Numbered from the stretch's first letter, positions 1 through 8,391 are shown. The stretch is 20,653 nucleotides of DNA from an uncultured Eubacteriales bacterium (GCA_902790885.1 CADATR010000011.1:1-20653), one strand, 5' to 3'. Program-made: numbers and translations. Notes: generated from the letters alone by a model not told the origin.

Positions 1-48
1 AGAGAATGTGAGACGTTAGCTCCAAGGAGCGAGCGCAGTTCTCGATGA
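1..48 (+). CDS. tnpB: C-terminal tail of probable TnpB nuclease (partial)
   Basis: Frame 1 is open from the window edge and reads RECETLAPRSERSSR before TGA at 46-48. Only 15 residues are visible, so no domain can be checked. The call rests on position: in IS605 and IS1341-type elements tnpB ends just inside the right-end hairpin, and its last codons overlap the omega-RNA scaffold. The tail is rich in Ser, Arg and Pro, a low-complexity composition common at TnpB C-termini. It could instead be the end of an unrelated gene, but the structured end right after the stop makes TnpB the best guess. Confidence 0.45.
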   Translation, partial: RECETLAPRSERSSR

Positions 49-100
49 AGCAGGAATCCCCCACTTCAAGTCGCCAGACTAAGTGGAGGGAGCGTTCAAC
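1..100 (+). mobile_element. Right end of an IS200/IS605-family transposon (partial)
   Basis: The window opens inside an element whose body lies upstream. After a probable tnpB stop codon at 46-48 comes a GC-rich hairpin: CCCCCACTT (58-66) pairs with AAGTGGAGGG (81-90) with one bulged A, and the loop spans 67-80. The sequence then ends in GTTCAAC at 94-100. A stable imperfect hairpin followed by a TCAA-like motif a few bases later is the usual right-end layout of IS200/IS605 elements, which TnpA cuts as single strands. The exact terminus (about 99-100) is inferred from that pattern. The left end and any tnpA are outside the window, so intactness cannot be judged. Confidence 0.65.
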
Positions 101-122
101 ATTCAGTCTCTCACGCTGGCAA

Positions 123-157
123 CATATAAAGAACGGCCGGAGACTGGCTCCGGCCGT
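123..157 (-). terminator. Intrinsic terminator of the sugar ABC operon
   Basis: A perfect 10-bp stem, ACGGCCGGAG (133-142) with CTCCGGCCGT (148-157), encloses a 5-base loop. Read on the minus strand it lies 21 bases past the ATPase stop and is followed by TTCTTTATAT, a U-rich tail. This is a strong Rho-independent terminator closing the minus-strand ABC operon and separating it from the IS element. Confidence 0.85.
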
Positions 158-178
158 AAACTCAATATGTGATTTGTT

Positions 179-1264
179 TTAGAGAGCAAGCTCTGTTTCC
201 TTGTCGAAGAGATGGATCTTCTCGATATCGATAGCGAGCTCGATGTTCTCCTCTGCCCTCTTGGCGTACCTTGCAGGGACCCTGGCGATCAGCTTCTGGC
301 CTGCGTATTCAAGGTAGAGATAGGACTCTGAACCCATCATCTCGTCCAGATCGATGTAGGCATTGATCATGTTGTCCTTTCCGGCGAATGAAGGCTCCGC
401 ATGAAGATCCTCAGGTCTGATTCCGAGAACAACAGTCTTTCCGTCATATGCGGCAAGTTCAGGCTTGTCTACGGTGATCTTCGCATCACCGAAGCAGAGA
501 TCATATCCGCCGGCAGACTTCTTTACCTGCGCGTCTATGAAGTTCATCTGCGGCGAGCCTATGAATCCGGCTACGAAGAGGTTGCACGGATCATCGTAGA
601 GCTTCTGCGGCGTATCGAACTGCTGCACGATACCGTCCTTCATTACGCAGATGCGGTCGCCCATTGTCATGGCCTCTGTCTGATCATGTGTTACGTAGAC
701 GAAGGTCGTTCCGAGTCTCTTGTGAAGCTTGCTGATCTGAGATCTCATCTCAGTCCTGAGCTTGGCGTCAAGGTTTGAAAGCGGCTCGTCCAGAAGGAAT
801 ACTTCAGGATCACGCACCATGGCTCTTCCGAGCGCTACTCTCTGTCTCTGGCCGCCTGACAGCGCCTTAGGCTTTCTGTCGAGATAAGGCTCAAGTCCGA
901 GTATCTCAGCTGCCCATTTGACTCTTCTGTCCATTTCGTCCTTTGGCATCTTGGCGAGCTCAAGGGCGAATGTCATGTTCTTGTAAACGCTCAGGTGCGG
1001 ATACAGAGCATAGTTCTGGAACACCATCGCGATGTTTCTGTTCTTAGGCGCTACAGCGTTCATGAGCTTGTCGCCGATGTAGAGTTCGCCGTCAGATATG
1101 GATTCGAGTCCGGCGATCATTCTCAGAGTCGTTGACTTTCCGCATCCGGAAGGACCGACCAGTACCACGAACTCCTTATCCTTGATCTCAAGGTTCAGAT
1201 CAGGAACAACGGTGACTCCGTTGTCATATGTCTTTACAACATCTTTAAATGTAATACCTGCCAT
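179..1264 (-). CDS. Carbohydrate ABC transporter ATP-binding protein, MsmX/MalK/UgpC type
   Basis: This 361-residue protein is the cytoplasmic ATPase of a CUT1 sugar importer. Visible motifs are Walker A GPSGCGKST at 37-45, signature LSGGQ at 135-139, Walker B VFLLDEP at 155-161 and the switch histidine in VTHDQTEAM (H193). Residues from about 240 form the extra C-terminal OB-fold (TOBE) domain of MalK-type ATPases, which normally contacts regulators and stabilises the dimer. The length is normal for the family. It is the last gene of the operon, 18 bases after the second permease, and is followed by a strong terminator. Clostridia often share one MsmX-like ATPase among several sugar importers, so this copy may energise other systems too; its placement here argues for at least serving the cellodextrin importer. 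Confidence 0.93.
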   Translation of the reverse strand: MAGITFKDVVKTYDNGVTVVPDLNLEIKDKEFVVLVGPSGCGKSTTLRMIAGLESISDGELYIGDKLMNAVAPKNRNIAMVFQNYALYPHLSVYKNMTFALELAKMPKDEMDRRVKWAAEILGLEPYLDRKPKALSGGQRQRVALGRAMVRDPEVFLLDEPLSNLDAKLRTEMRSQISKLHKRLGTTFVYVTHDQTEAMTMGDRICVMKDGIVQQFDTPQKLYDDPCNLFVAGFIGSPQMNFIDAQVKKSAGGYDLCFGDAKITVDKPELAAYDGKTVVLGIRPEDLHAEPSFAGKDNMINAYIDLDEMMGSESYLYLEYAGQKLIARVPARYAKRAEENIELAIDIEKIHLFDKETELAL

Positions 1265-1282
1265 GTCTTTATTCTCCTTCTG

Positions 1283-2125
1283 CTATTCCTTGACTCCGCC
1301 GAGCGCTACGCCTGCAACGATGTACTTGGACAGCGCTATGTAAACTATGATGATAGGAACTATCGCTATCGTTATGAGCATGTATACCTTACCCATGTCG
1401 AACTTCAGGAAGTCCGCACTTCTGAGCATCGCTATCAGGATAGGAAGCGTCCTTTTGTTGTTCTCCTGAATGACAAGTGCAGGAATGAAGTAGTTGTTCC
1501 AGTTCTGAACGAAGGCAAATATTGCCTGTACGGCAAGCGCCGGTTTCATGATAGGAAGCACTACCCTGTTGAATGTATGGAACTCATTGCTTCCGTCGAT
1601 TCTTGCAGCTTCTACCAGTTCCAGAGGCAGGCTGGACTGCATGTAGCTGTACATGAAGTAGAATACAGCAGGCGCAGCCACCGAAGGCAGTATCAGCGGA
1701 TAAAGAGTGTTTATCATCCCCATTTTCGTGATGACATTTATGAATCCCATCGCGGATACCTGCGTCGGCATTACCAGGATCAGCATGATGAAAATGAATG
1801 CCGGCTTTTTGAGCTTGAAGTTATACGCATACAGTCCGTAAGCTGTGAGAGCTGAAAAGTATGTTGCCAGCACTGCGCATCCTGCAGATACTATAAGGCT
1901 GTTTTTGATTCCTGACAGTACCGGGAGCTTTGCATCATGGATAACGTTGTTGAAGTTCTTTGCAAATGAGCTTCCCGGAAGGAATGAGAACCCTGCCTGT
2001 ATCTGCTGATGGCTCCTTGTGCAGTTGATAATGAGTATGTAGAAGAAGAACAGACACAGTATAGTGAGAATTATCAGTACGATATACGCTATGACCGTTC
2101 TTGCATGTGAAGGCTTCTTATCCAT
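1283..2125 (-). CDS. CUT1 sugar ABC transporter permease, MalG type
   Basis: This 280-residue inner-membrane protein has about six hydrophobic segments (near 10-33, 75-100, 108-128, 140-162, 195-215 and 245-270). It carries the cytoplasmic EAA loop, here EAARIDG at 172-178 followed by FNRVVLPIMKPAL, which couples the channel to the ATPase. Size and layout fit the MalG/AraQ subunit. Its start codon overlaps the end of the upstream permease gene by eight bases, a sign of translational coupling. With the MalF-type partner it forms the translocation pore for the sugar delivered by the adjacent lipoprotein. The substrate is not readable from the permease; cellobiose or cellodextrins are inferred from the neighbouring phosphorylase. 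Confidence 0.93.
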   Translation of the reverse strand: MDKKPSHARTVIAYIVLIILTILCLFFFYILIINCTRSHQQIQAGFSFLPGSSFAKNFNNVIHDAKLPVLSGIKNSLIVSAGCAVLATYFSALTAYGLYAYNFKLKKPAFIFIMLILVMPTQVSAMGFINVITKMGMINTLYPLILPSVAAPAVFYFMYSYMQSSLPLELVEAARIDGSNEFHTFNRVVLPIMKPALAVQAIFAFVQNWNNYFIPALVIQENNKRTLPILIAMLRSADFLKFDMGKVYMLITIAIVPIIIVYIALSKYIVAGVALGGVKE

Positions 2126-3089
2126 TGACGGCCTCCTTTCTCGGTTTGAATCTGTCTCTCTTTCTGACCTTCTTTTCGTTTTCCATAGGATTCAGATTGA
2201 AGTAAACGAGGAGGCAGAGAACCGCGCATATGATGAACAGGATCACTGATATAGCGCCTGCCATTCCGTAGTTCTTACTGTACAGGTGATTGTTCAGGAA
2301 CATGATCAGTGTTGTTACGCTGCGGTCCGGCGATCCTTTTCCGTTGGTGAGGATCTGCGGTACATCGAACATCTGCAGTCCGCCGATCATGGATGTTATC
2401 AGAACATACACCAGGATAGGTCTTATCATCGGCAGCGTTACCCTGAAGAAGGTCTGCCTTGGTGAGCAGCCATCGAGCTCTGCAGCCTCGAACAGCGAAG
2501 GGCTGATACCCATTACAGCTGCCATGAGAAGTATCGTTGTGTTGCCGAACCACATCAGGAAGTTCATAAGTGCCACCAGCCCGCGCGTTCCGGTAACAGA
2601 TGCAAGGAATCTGAAAGGCGTTTTCAGGATCCCCATAGATACCAGCGACGCATTTACAGGTCCGTTCTCCGAGAAAAGAGCGAAGAACAGCATTGCGAAA
2701 GCCGATGCCATGATCAGGTTAGGCATGTAGATAACGACCTTAAAGAATTGTTTGCCTTTGATCCTCAGCCTCACGTCAGTGAACCAGGCTGCGAGCAGAA
2801 GCGAAACGATTATCTGTGGAATGAATCCCGCCAGCCACAGGATCACCGTGTTGCCGGCATATTTGAGAAAGTCGCTTCCGAAAAGCGCCTTGTAATTGTC
2901 AAAGCCAACGGGTGTAGGCCCTATAATGGTCAGACCCGAACGATAGTACTCAAAGAAACTGTAGTATATTGTCTGTGCCAGCGGTATGAGCTGGAAAACA
3001 GTGAAGACTATGAAGAACGGTGCTATGAATATATACCCCCATTTTGCATAGCTCACTTCTTTAATTTTAGGTTTGTCTTTCTTAGGCAT
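2118..3089 (-). CDS. CUT1 sugar ABC transporter permease, MalF/UgpA type
   Basis: This 323-residue membrane protein has a charged N-terminus, a first membrane helix near 17-38, a periplasm-facing loop, then a cluster of five more helices. The EAA loop is EAAELDGCSPRQTFFRVTLP at 201-220. The C-terminus is very basic (KVRKRDRFKPRKE), as expected for an inside tail. A clear AAGGAGG site lies about eight bases before the ATG. The gene follows the binding-protein gene after an 84-base spacer that contains a hairpin, so its expression is probably lower than that of the binding protein. It pairs with the MalG-type permease whose gene it overlaps. Confidence 0.93.
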   Translation of the reverse strand: MPKKDKPKIKEVSYAKWGYIFIAPFFIVFTVFQLIPLAQTIYYSFFEYYRSGLTIIGPTPVGFDNYKALFGSDFLKYAGNTVILWLAGFIPQIIVSLLLAAWFTDVRLRIKGKQFFKVVIYMPNLIMASAFAMLFFALFSENGPVNASLVSMGILKTPFRFLASVTGTRGLVALMNFLMWFGNTTILLMAAVMGISPSLFEAAELDGCSPRQTFFRVTLPMIRPILVYVLITSMIGGLQMFDVPQILTNGKGSPDRSVTTLIMFLNNHLYSKNYGMAGAISVILFIICAVLCLLVYFNLNPMENEKKVRKRDRFKPRKEAVNG

Positions 3090-3119
3090 ATTCGACCTCC
3101 TTGATCGGGGGATCCGTTT

Positions 3120-3160
3120 TTAAAATAAGTGGGGTGACCTTCCGGCCACCCCACTTTCAG
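3120..3160 (-). terminator. Intercistronic hairpin/attenuator after the binding-protein gene
   Basis: A perfect 10-bp stem, AAGTGGGGTG (3127-3136) with CACCCCACTT (3147-3156), lies between the binding-protein stop and the first permease start. On the minus strand it is followed by ATTTTAAAAACG, a modest U-rich tail. It probably lets part of the transcription stop, or protects the 3' end of the binding-protein message, giving more binding protein than permease. Partial termination is inferred. Confidence 0.65.
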
Positions 3161-3173
3161 CATGGCTGATATA

Positions 3174-4562
3174 TTATTCAGGCCAGTTAACTGTTTCGAT
3201 TTCTGGATAGATTTCCTTGATAGCTGTCTCGAAGTTTGCTTTAGCCTTATCTAGGTCAGCATTGCCGTCAAAGTAATCCTTCATAGCGCTCTGCATCTTC
3301 TCGATGACGCCCTGGTCATAAGGCGAAGCGATCTTCAGGCTCAGGCCTTCTGCAGCGTCGGAGAGCAGTGCATAGTGGTTCTGTCCACCGAGGAAGGAGT
3401 TACCTTCATAGTTAGCAGCGAGGTCAGCGATAACGCTCTTGCTGTTAACGAAGTCACCCTTTTCTGTAGCGATCTTGTTCAGGATGTCCTTATCTGTTGT
3501 CATCTTAATCATGATGTCAGCGATCAGGTCAGCATTGTCTGTTCCAGTAGCTGCTGTGATCCATGTACCGCCCCAGCACCAGTTAACAGGTCCAACACAT
3601 ACTGCGTAGTCGCCCCAAGCGCTCTTCTCAGGATCCTTTGTTCCATCCGGATCAGCATTGCCTGTCAGAGTGAAGTCGATTTCCCATGTGCATGCTGGGA
3701 TGCAGAATACCTTAGCATCCTTGCCCTGGTCAGCTGCCCACTCAGCACTCCAGAGTGATGTCTTGTTGTTGAATCCCTTGTCTGTGTAGTCCTTTGTCAT
3801 TGCTACCCAGTCCATGATGTTCTTGTCGATGTTCAGTGTCTTTCCATCTTCAACGAACGGAGCTGCGTCATTGTTGTAGAAAGGTCTGAATGTGTCATCA
3901 TATCCTGAGAGCATGAAGTATCCGGCATCCTTCATCTTCTGAGCTGTCTCTGCGAACTTGTCCCAGTCAGCGAGAGCTGCCTGAACAGTTTCAGGATCAT
4001 CAGATCCGAGAACTTCCTTAGCGATGGAACGTCTGTAAGCGATCAGTCCCGGGCAAGCCTGCCAGGAAACACCCTTTACGTTGCCGTCAGCATCGGAAAC
4101 TACTTCCTTTGTGTAATCATACTGATCAGCTGTTGCATCGATAACTCCCGGAAGATCTGCAACGTTCATTGTTGCATCGGAGTTTGTGTACTTTCTTGCA
4201 TAGTCAGCCTCAACCAGGAACATGTCAACCTTGCTGTCTGCATCTGCGCTTTCCTGTGCGAGGAGAGCCTCGTCGAGCTTGGTCTGATAGTTGTTTCCTT
4301 CGTTTGGCTCGATGATCCAGTTAACTACTGTTCCGTCTTTCAGAGTAGTTGTGGATCCGTCTTCTGCTACCTCAGCAACCTCTGGGTAGTAGTCATTGAA
4401 GCGTGTCTGGAATTCGTCGTTCCAGCACCAGATGTTGAGTACCTTGCCGGCTTCTGCAGCAGGTTCTGCTTCATCGCCGCCACCGCCGCCGCATGCTGCC
4501 AGACCAAACATCATGGCTGCTGCAAGAGCGACACTCAGGAATGCTTTGAATCCCTTCTTCAT
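3174..4562 (-). CDS. Carbohydrate ABC transporter substrate-binding lipoprotein
   Basis: This 462-residue protein starts with a lipoprotein signal peptide (basic MKKGFK, hydrophobic core, lipobox GLAAC with the lipidated cysteine at residue 24). A glycine- and acid-rich linker (about 25-40) follows, then a family 1 extracellular solute-binding fold. The mature protein is acidic and rich in Asp, Asn and Trp, as usual for sugar-binding lipoproteins that stack sugar rings on aromatic side chains. It would sit on the outer face of the membrane and hand sugar to the two permeases. An AAGGAGG site precedes the ATG. The gene begins only 33 bases after the lacI-type gene and probably shares its transcript. 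Cellobiose or cellodextrin as ligand is inferred from context. Confidence 0.92.
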   Translation of the reverse strand: MKKGFKAFLSVALAAAMMFGLAACGGGGGDEAEPAAEAGKVLNIWCWNDEFQTRFNDYYPEVAEVAEDGSTTTLKDGTVVNWIIEPNEGNNYQTKLDEALLAQESADADSKVDMFLVEADYARKYTNSDATMNVADLPGVIDATADQYDYTKEVVSDADGNVKGVSWQACPGLIAYRRSIAKEVLGSDDPETVQAALADWDKFAETAQKMKDAGYFMLSGYDDTFRPFYNNDAAPFVEDGKTLNIDKNIMDWVAMTKDYTDKGFNNKTSLWSAEWAADQGKDAKVFCIPACTWEIDFTLTGNADPDGTKDPEKSAWGDYAVCVGPVNWCWGGTWITAATGTDNADLIADIMIKMTTDKDILNKIATEKGDFVNSKSVIADLAANYEGNSFLGGQNHYALLSDAAEGLSLKIASPYDQGVIEKMQSAMKDYFDGNADLDKAKANFETAIKEIYPEIETVNWPE

Positions 4563-4595
4563 TTTAATCCTCCTTAAATACTAGCTGTGGGTATG

Positions 4596-5603
4596 CTATT
4601 CTTCCCACTTTTTAACACTGTTTCCGCTAAGAAACTCCCCCGACACCATGATCTGTTCGGCTACACTCGTGCCTTCTATCGATTCCACAAGCTTGCGTAC
4701 CGACTCTTTACCTATCCTGTCAGCATGCTGATACCAGGTAGTCAGCTGCGGGTTGAGTATCCTCGAAAGGTTGATCCCGTCATATCCGCATACACTTATG
4801 TCATCCGGTATGCTGAGCCCCCGCTCGAGGATCTCGGTCTGCCCTCCTATAAAGGAGAAATCGTCCGGGAACATTATCGCCGTAGGCGGCTGTTCCAGAT
4901 CGAGCAGTGCCGCTGTTGCCTTCCTGACCGAATCAGCATCGTGGTATCTGGCCTCTGTCAGGTATTCAGGCGGAGTCTTGATGCCGTATTCTTCCATGGC
5001 ACGGTTGAATCCCCTGATACGCTTCTGCGTTACAAGTGTGCGCTCGCCGTGGATAAAAGCGATCCTTTTGTGACCCTGTTCAGCCAGATAGGAAGCGAGT
5101 CTGTAAGCTCCCTCCTGATTGTCTGATACTACCGAGCTCAGATTGTCGAATGAATAGTCGATGGTTACCACCGGGAATTCGCTTCTGACAAGCTCGAGCA
5201 CTTCCGGGTTCTGGAAGTCAACGCTGGCTATCACGACTCCGTCGCAGTTCCTGTACTTGCAGTGCTGCATGAATGACATCTTTTGTTTACCTATATTATT
5301 GCTGATAAAGGTGATGTCATACCCGTTGGCTTCGGCCTCCTCCTTGACGCTGTTAAGGACAAGTGAGAAAAACTCGTGTGTCAGACCGCTCATGGTGTCG
5401 TCGACAAACAGGACTCCGATGTTGTTGGATTTGTTTGTCTTGAGCAGTCTGGCCGCAGCATTCGGCATGTAATTGAGCTTACGTGCCGTTCGCTTGACCA
5501 GCTCAACTGTCTCAGGGCTGATCTCTGAATAGCCATTGAGAGCCTTTGAAACAGTAGCCGGGGAAACGCCGCATTCCCTGGAGATATCTTTTATAGTTGT
5601 CAT
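4596..5603 (-). CDS. LacI-family transcriptional regulator of the cellobiose locus
   Basis: From the chosen start this is a 335-residue LacI/GalR protein. An N-terminal helix-turn-helix (IKDISRECGVSPATVSKALN, residues 4-23) is followed by a hinge near 45-58 and a periplasmic-binding-protein-like sensor domain to the end. The start at 5603 is preferred over an in-frame ATG at 5666 because AAAGGAGG lies just upstream of it. The 5666 ATG would also fall inside the -10 box of the gene's own promoter. Two LacI-type operators overlap this promoter and a third overlaps the divergent phosphorylase promoter. It probably represses itself, the ABC genes behind it and the phosphorylase until cellobiose or a derivative is bound. 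The inducer is inferred. Confidence 0.92.
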   Translation of the reverse strand: MTTIKDISRECGVSPATVSKALNGYSEISPETVELVKRTARKLNYMPNAAARLLKTNKSNNIGVLFVDDTMSGLTHEFFSLVLNSVKEEAEANGYDITFISNNIGKQKMSFMQHCKYRNCDGVVIASVDFQNPEVLELVRSEFPVVTIDYSFDNLSSVVSDNQEGAYRLASYLAEQGHKRIAFIHGERTLVTQKRIRGFNRAMEEYGIKTPPEYLTEARYHDADSVRKATAALLDLEQPPTAIMFPDDFSFIGGQTEILERGLSIPDDISVCGYDGINLSRILNPQLTTWYQHADRIGKESVRKLVESIEGTSVAEQIMVSGEFLSGNSVKKWEE

Positions 5604-5643
5604 TTCAGATACCTCCTTTCTGCCGCATTTCAGCGAATACGTG

Positions 5644-5657
5644 CGAAACCGTTTTCG
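5644..5657. promoter_or_regulatory. LacI-type operator at the lacI transcription start
   Basis: CGAAACCGTTTTCG is a near-perfect 14-bp palindrome around a central CG with one mismatched pair, the usual LacI/GalR operator form. It lies just downstream of the lacI -10 box, where a bound repressor would block the start of transcription. Its half site matches the operator in front of the phosphorylase gene, so both are probably read by the same local regulator. Confidence 0.7.
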
Positions 5658-5664
5658 TAGGTTC

Positions 5665-5693
5665 ATTTTAAAATACTAAATCGTTTTCGTCAA
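5665..5693 (-). promoter_or_regulatory. Promoter of lacI and the ABC operon
   Basis: On the minus strand TTGACG (-35, 5688-5693) and TAAAAT (-10, 5665-5670) are separated by exactly 17 bases, an almost ideal sigma-A promoter. Transcription would begin around 5658, at the downstream operator. No second good promoter is visible in the 33 bases between lacI and the binding-protein gene, so this one may drive the whole operon. Confidence 0.75.
5676..5690. promoter_or_regulatory. Second, weaker LacI-type operator in the lacI promoter
   Basis: CTAAATCGTTTTCGT keeps the TCGTTTTCG half site on one side and a degenerate half (five of seven pairs match) on the other. It lies between the -35 and -10 boxes of the lacI promoter and about 33 bases, roughly three helical turns, from the stronger operator. 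Two repressor dimers could therefore bind on one face of the DNA. Confidence 0.5.
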
Positions 5694-5783
5694 TAGGATT
5701 TTTGAATTTTTGTGCCCGATTTTTGGGAACCGCCCCATTTCGCCCAGTTTTCAACGTTTTTTCATATTATTTTTATTTTTTAC

Positions 5784-5813
5784 TTTACAAACAGCGTGTT
5801 TTCCCAATATAAT
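5784..5813 (+). promoter_or_regulatory. Promoter of the cellobiose phosphorylase gene
   Basis: TTTACA (5784-5789) and a consensus TATAAT (5808-5813) are separated by 18 bases in a strongly AT-rich stretch. The expected start near 5820 is 40 bases before the ATG and just ahead of an operator, fitting a repressible sigma-A promoter divergent from the lacI promoter. Confidence 0.75.
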
Positions 5814-5826
5814 ATTGTCAAATCTA

Positions 5827-5840
5827 CGAAAACGTATTCG
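5827..5840. promoter_or_regulatory. LacI-type operator in front of the phosphorylase gene
   Basis: CGAAAACGTATTCG is palindromic around a central CG with one mismatch. It sits between the -10 box and the ribosome binding site (GAGGGGG, 5846-5852), where bound repressor would block the RNA polymerase. The half site CGAAAACG is the same as in the lacI operators. Confidence 0.7.
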
Positions 5841-5858
5841 CTACAGAGGGGGCGCTAA

Positions 5859-8291
5859 ATGAAATTCGGATATTTCGACGATGTCAACAATGAATATGTT
5901 ATAACGACTCCCGAGACTCCCCTTCCGTGGATAAACTATCTCGGATCGCAGGAGTTCTTCAGGCTGATCTCAAATACGTCCGGAGGCTATTGCTTCTATA
6001 AGGACGCCAAGCTGATGAGACTCACCCGCTATCGCTATAACAACAGCCCGCTGGACTGCGGCGGTCACTACTATTATATAAAGGATGGCAGCTGCATATG
6101 GAATCCGGGATGGCAGCCTGTGAAGGCAGAGCTCGACTCCTATAAATGCAGGCACGGGCTTGGCTATACGGTCATTGAAAGTTCAAAGAACGGCCTGGAT
6201 GCTGTTCAGGAGGTATTTGTACCGCTTCATGAAAACTGCGAGCTTACGAGACTCACCGTCACAAACAGCTCCCCTGCAGCAAAAGAAATAGATCTTTACA
6301 GCTATGTGGAATTCTGCCTGTGGGACGCTCAGGACGATGCCTCCAATTTTCAGAGAAACTTCTCCATCGGAGAGGTAGAGGTTGAAGGAAGCAGTATCTA
6401 TCACAAGACAGAATACCGCGAACGCAGAAATCACTACGCAGTTTTCCATGTCAACAAGGACATCTGCGGATTTGATACAAGCCGTGATGAATTCGTCGGC
6501 ATCTATAACGGAGCGGACAGACCGCGCGCTGTTGAGGCCGGCACCAGCTATAACAGCGTGGCCCACGGATGGGCCCCTGTAGGCAGCCATCATCTCAGGT
6601 TCACTCTTGCTCCGGGTCAGAAGTATTCTTGCATCTTCATTCTCGGATACTGCGAGAATCCATTTGCTGAGAAGTTCTCCGCGCCGGGAGTCATCAATAA
6701 GAAGCCTGCTGACAGGCTCATCTCACTGTTCAGCACAGATGAGCAGTTCGACAAGGCATTCAGCGAGCTCGGCGATTACTGGAAGGAACTCCTCTCGGGC
6801 TACAAGGTCGATTCAGGAAATGAAAAGCTCGACAGAGCCGTAAACATCTGGAATCAGTATCAGTGCATGGTGACGTTCAACATGAGCAGATCTGCCAGCT
6901 ACTATGAGAGCGGCCTCGGACGCGGCATGGGATTCCGCGATTCGTGCCAGGATCTTCTCGGATTCGTTCATCTGATACCTGAGAGAGCCCGTGAGAGGAT
7001 AATCGACATAGCAAACACTCAGTTCCCTGACGGAAGCACCTATCATCAGTATCAGCCGCTGACAAAGCGCGGCAACATGGCCGTCGGAAGCGGCTTCAAT
7101 GACGATCCGCTCTGGCTCATAGCCTGCGTCTCCGCTTACATAAAGGAGACCGGCGACTTCGGCATTCTCGATGAGCAGTGCACTTATGACAGCGATGAAA
7201 ACAACACCGAATCTCTCCTCGATCATCTCAGGCAGAGCTTCGGATATACCACAACACATCTCGGACCTCATTCCCTGCCGCTCATCGGGCGCGCAGACTG
7301 GAATGACTGCCTCAACCTCAACTGCTTCTCGGAGCATCCGGGCGAAAGCTTCCAGATCACCGGCCCGAGCGAAGGCCCAGTGACAGAGAGCGTATTCATA
7401 GCCGGCATGTATGTCAAATACGGTATCGAATTTGCCGATCTTCTGAAGCATACAGGCCATGATGCCGAAGCTGCTGATGTAATCAGCAAGGTAGACGCGA
7501 TGCGCGCCGCTGTGCTTGACGCAGGCTGGGACGGAGAATGGTTCAGACGCGCCTATGACGCCTTCGGGGCGCCTATAGGAAGCAAAGACTGCAAGGAAGG
7601 CTGCATCTTCATAGAGCCTCAGGGCATGTGCATCATGGCGGGCATAGGCACAGAGACCGGCGAAGCCGAGACAGCTCTTAAGAGCGTTGAAAAATACCTC
7701 GAGACAGAGTACGGCATCATGGTGCTGCAGCCTGCTTATACAGAATACCACCTCGAGCTTGGCGAGATCTCATCGTATCCGCCGGGCTACAAGGAGAACG
7801 CCGGCATATTCTGCCACTGCAATCCATGGATAGTGGTTTCAGAAGCGATGCTTGGACACGGTGACCGCGCTTATGACGTTTACCGCAAGACCAACCCGGT
7901 ATTCCTTGAGGATATAAGCGATATACACCGCACAGAGCCATACGCCTATTGCCAGATGATCGCCGGCAGAGACGCCGCGACACACGGCGAAGGCAAAAAC
8001 AGCTGGCTCACCGGCACGGCAGCATGGTCATTCGTCGCTGTCAGCCAGTACATACTCGGCATCAGGCCTGAACTCGATGGCCTCCGTGTCGACCCTTGCC
8101 TCCCTGCAGGCATTGACTCGTTCACATGCGTGCGCAGGTTCCGCGGATCCACCTATCACATCAGCGTGGAAAACGCTGCCGGCGGCATCAAAGGAACCTC
8201 CGAGGTAACTGTAAACGGCAAGCCATCCGGCAGCCTTATAGCTGTGCCGGACAAGCCTTCGGACATAGAAGTCCGCATAAAAATAAGCTAA
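5859..8291 (+). CDS. cbp: Cellobiose phosphorylase (GH94)
   Basis: This 810-residue cytoplasmic enzyme splits cellobiose with inorganic phosphate into alpha-glucose 1-phosphate and glucose, saving ATP. It matches clostridial cellobiose phosphorylases from end to end in remembered sequence: MKFGYFDD at the start, GEVEVEGS and [15 protein letters not shown] in the N-terminal beta-sandwich, and [20 protein letters not shown] and [10 protein letters not shown] entering the helical barrel. [12 protein letters not shown] follows, in which Asp480 and Asp483 (DWND) hold the general acid position of the family, then [20 protein letters not shown] and [11 protein letters not shown] near the phosphate site. 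Length equals the family norm (about 811). A GAGGGGG site sits seven bases before the ATG. No signal peptide is present, so it acts on imported cellobiose. It is divergent from, and probably repressed by, the lacI-type gene. Laminaribiose or cellodextrin specificity is less likely given the close match. Confidence 0.96.
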   Translation: MKFGYFDDVNNEYVITTPETPLPWINYLGSQEFFRLISNTSGGYCFYKDAKLMRLTRYRYNNSPLDCGGHYYYIKDGSCIWNPGWQPVKAELDSYKCRHGLGYTVIESSKNGLDAVQEVFVPLHENCELTRLTVTNSSPAAKEIDLYSYVEFCLWDAQDDASNFQRNFSIGEVEVEGSSIYHKTEYRERRNHYAVFHVNKDICGFDTSRDEFVGIYNGADRPRAVEAGTSYNSVAHGWAPVGSHHLRFTLAPGQKYSCIFILGYCENPFAEKFSAPGVINKKPADRLISLFSTDEQFDKAFSELGDYWKELLSGYKVDSGNEKLDRAVNIWNQYQCMVTFNMSRSASYYESGLGRGMGFRDSCQDLLGFVHLIPERARERIIDIANTQFPDGSTYHQYQPLTKRGNMAVGSGFNDDPLWLIACVSAYIKETGDFGILDEQCTYDSDENNTESLLDHLRQSFGYTTTHLGPHSLPLIGRADWNDCLNLNCFSEHPGESFQITGPSEGPVTESVFIAGMYVKYGIEFADLLKHTGHDAEAADVISKVDAMRAAVLDAGWDGEWFRRAYDAFGAPIGSKDCKEGCIFIEPQGMCIMAGIGTETGEAETALKSVEKYLETEYGIMVLQPAYTEYHLELGEISSYPPGYKENAGIFCHCNPWIVVSEAMLGHGDRAYDVYRKTNPVFLEDISDIHRTEPYAYCQMIAGRDAATHGEGKNSWLTGTAAWSFVAVSQYILGIRPELDGLRVDPCLPAGIDSFTCVRRFRGSTYHISVENAAGGIKGTSEVTVNGKPSGSLIAVPDKPSDIEVRIKIS

Positions 8292-8320
8292 AGCTTTTTC
8301 TTCATAACTTCCAACATATA

Positions 8321-8372
8321 AATAATTCCGCGGTCCGTCGTAATCAGCCATACGAAGGGCCGCGGAATTATT
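8321..8372. terminator. Bidirectional terminator between convergent cbp and GH5 genes
   Basis: AATAATTCCGCGG (8321-8333) is the exact reverse complement of CCGCGGAATTATT (8360-8372). The inner bases 8334-8342 and 8351-8359 add seven more pairs of nine, leaving an eight-base loop. The AT-rich outer stem can act as the U-rich tail in either direction, so one hairpin may serve both convergent genes. Tails are short, so efficiency is uncertain. Confidence 0.75.
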
Positions 8373-8391
8373 ATTCCCGGACATTATATTT

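Larger units (their letters stand above)
1..116 (+). ncRNA. Putative omega-RNA (reRNA) 3' end with guide
   Basis: TnpB proteins use a non-coding RNA made from the 3' end of their own element. Its scaffold ends at the right-end terminus and about 16-20 bases of flanking DNA become the guide. Here the 58-90 hairpin and the GTTCAAC terminus would be the scaffold end, and ATTCAGTCTCTCACGC (101-116) the guide. The 5' part of the RNA is missing because the window starts inside it. The role is inferred from family knowledge; the sequence shows only the hairpin and its position. Confidence 0.45.

Noticed and set aside
5601..5666. Longer LacI-type protein starting at 5666
   Set aside because: That ATG lies in the -10 box and the extension overlaps an operator; the 5603 start has an AGGAGG site and the normal LacI N-terminus.
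6813..7751. Long opposite-strand open frame (312 codons) inside the cellobiose phosphorylase gene
   Set aside because: It is a shadow of the strongly supported GH94 gene, with no recognisable domain and no upstream signals.
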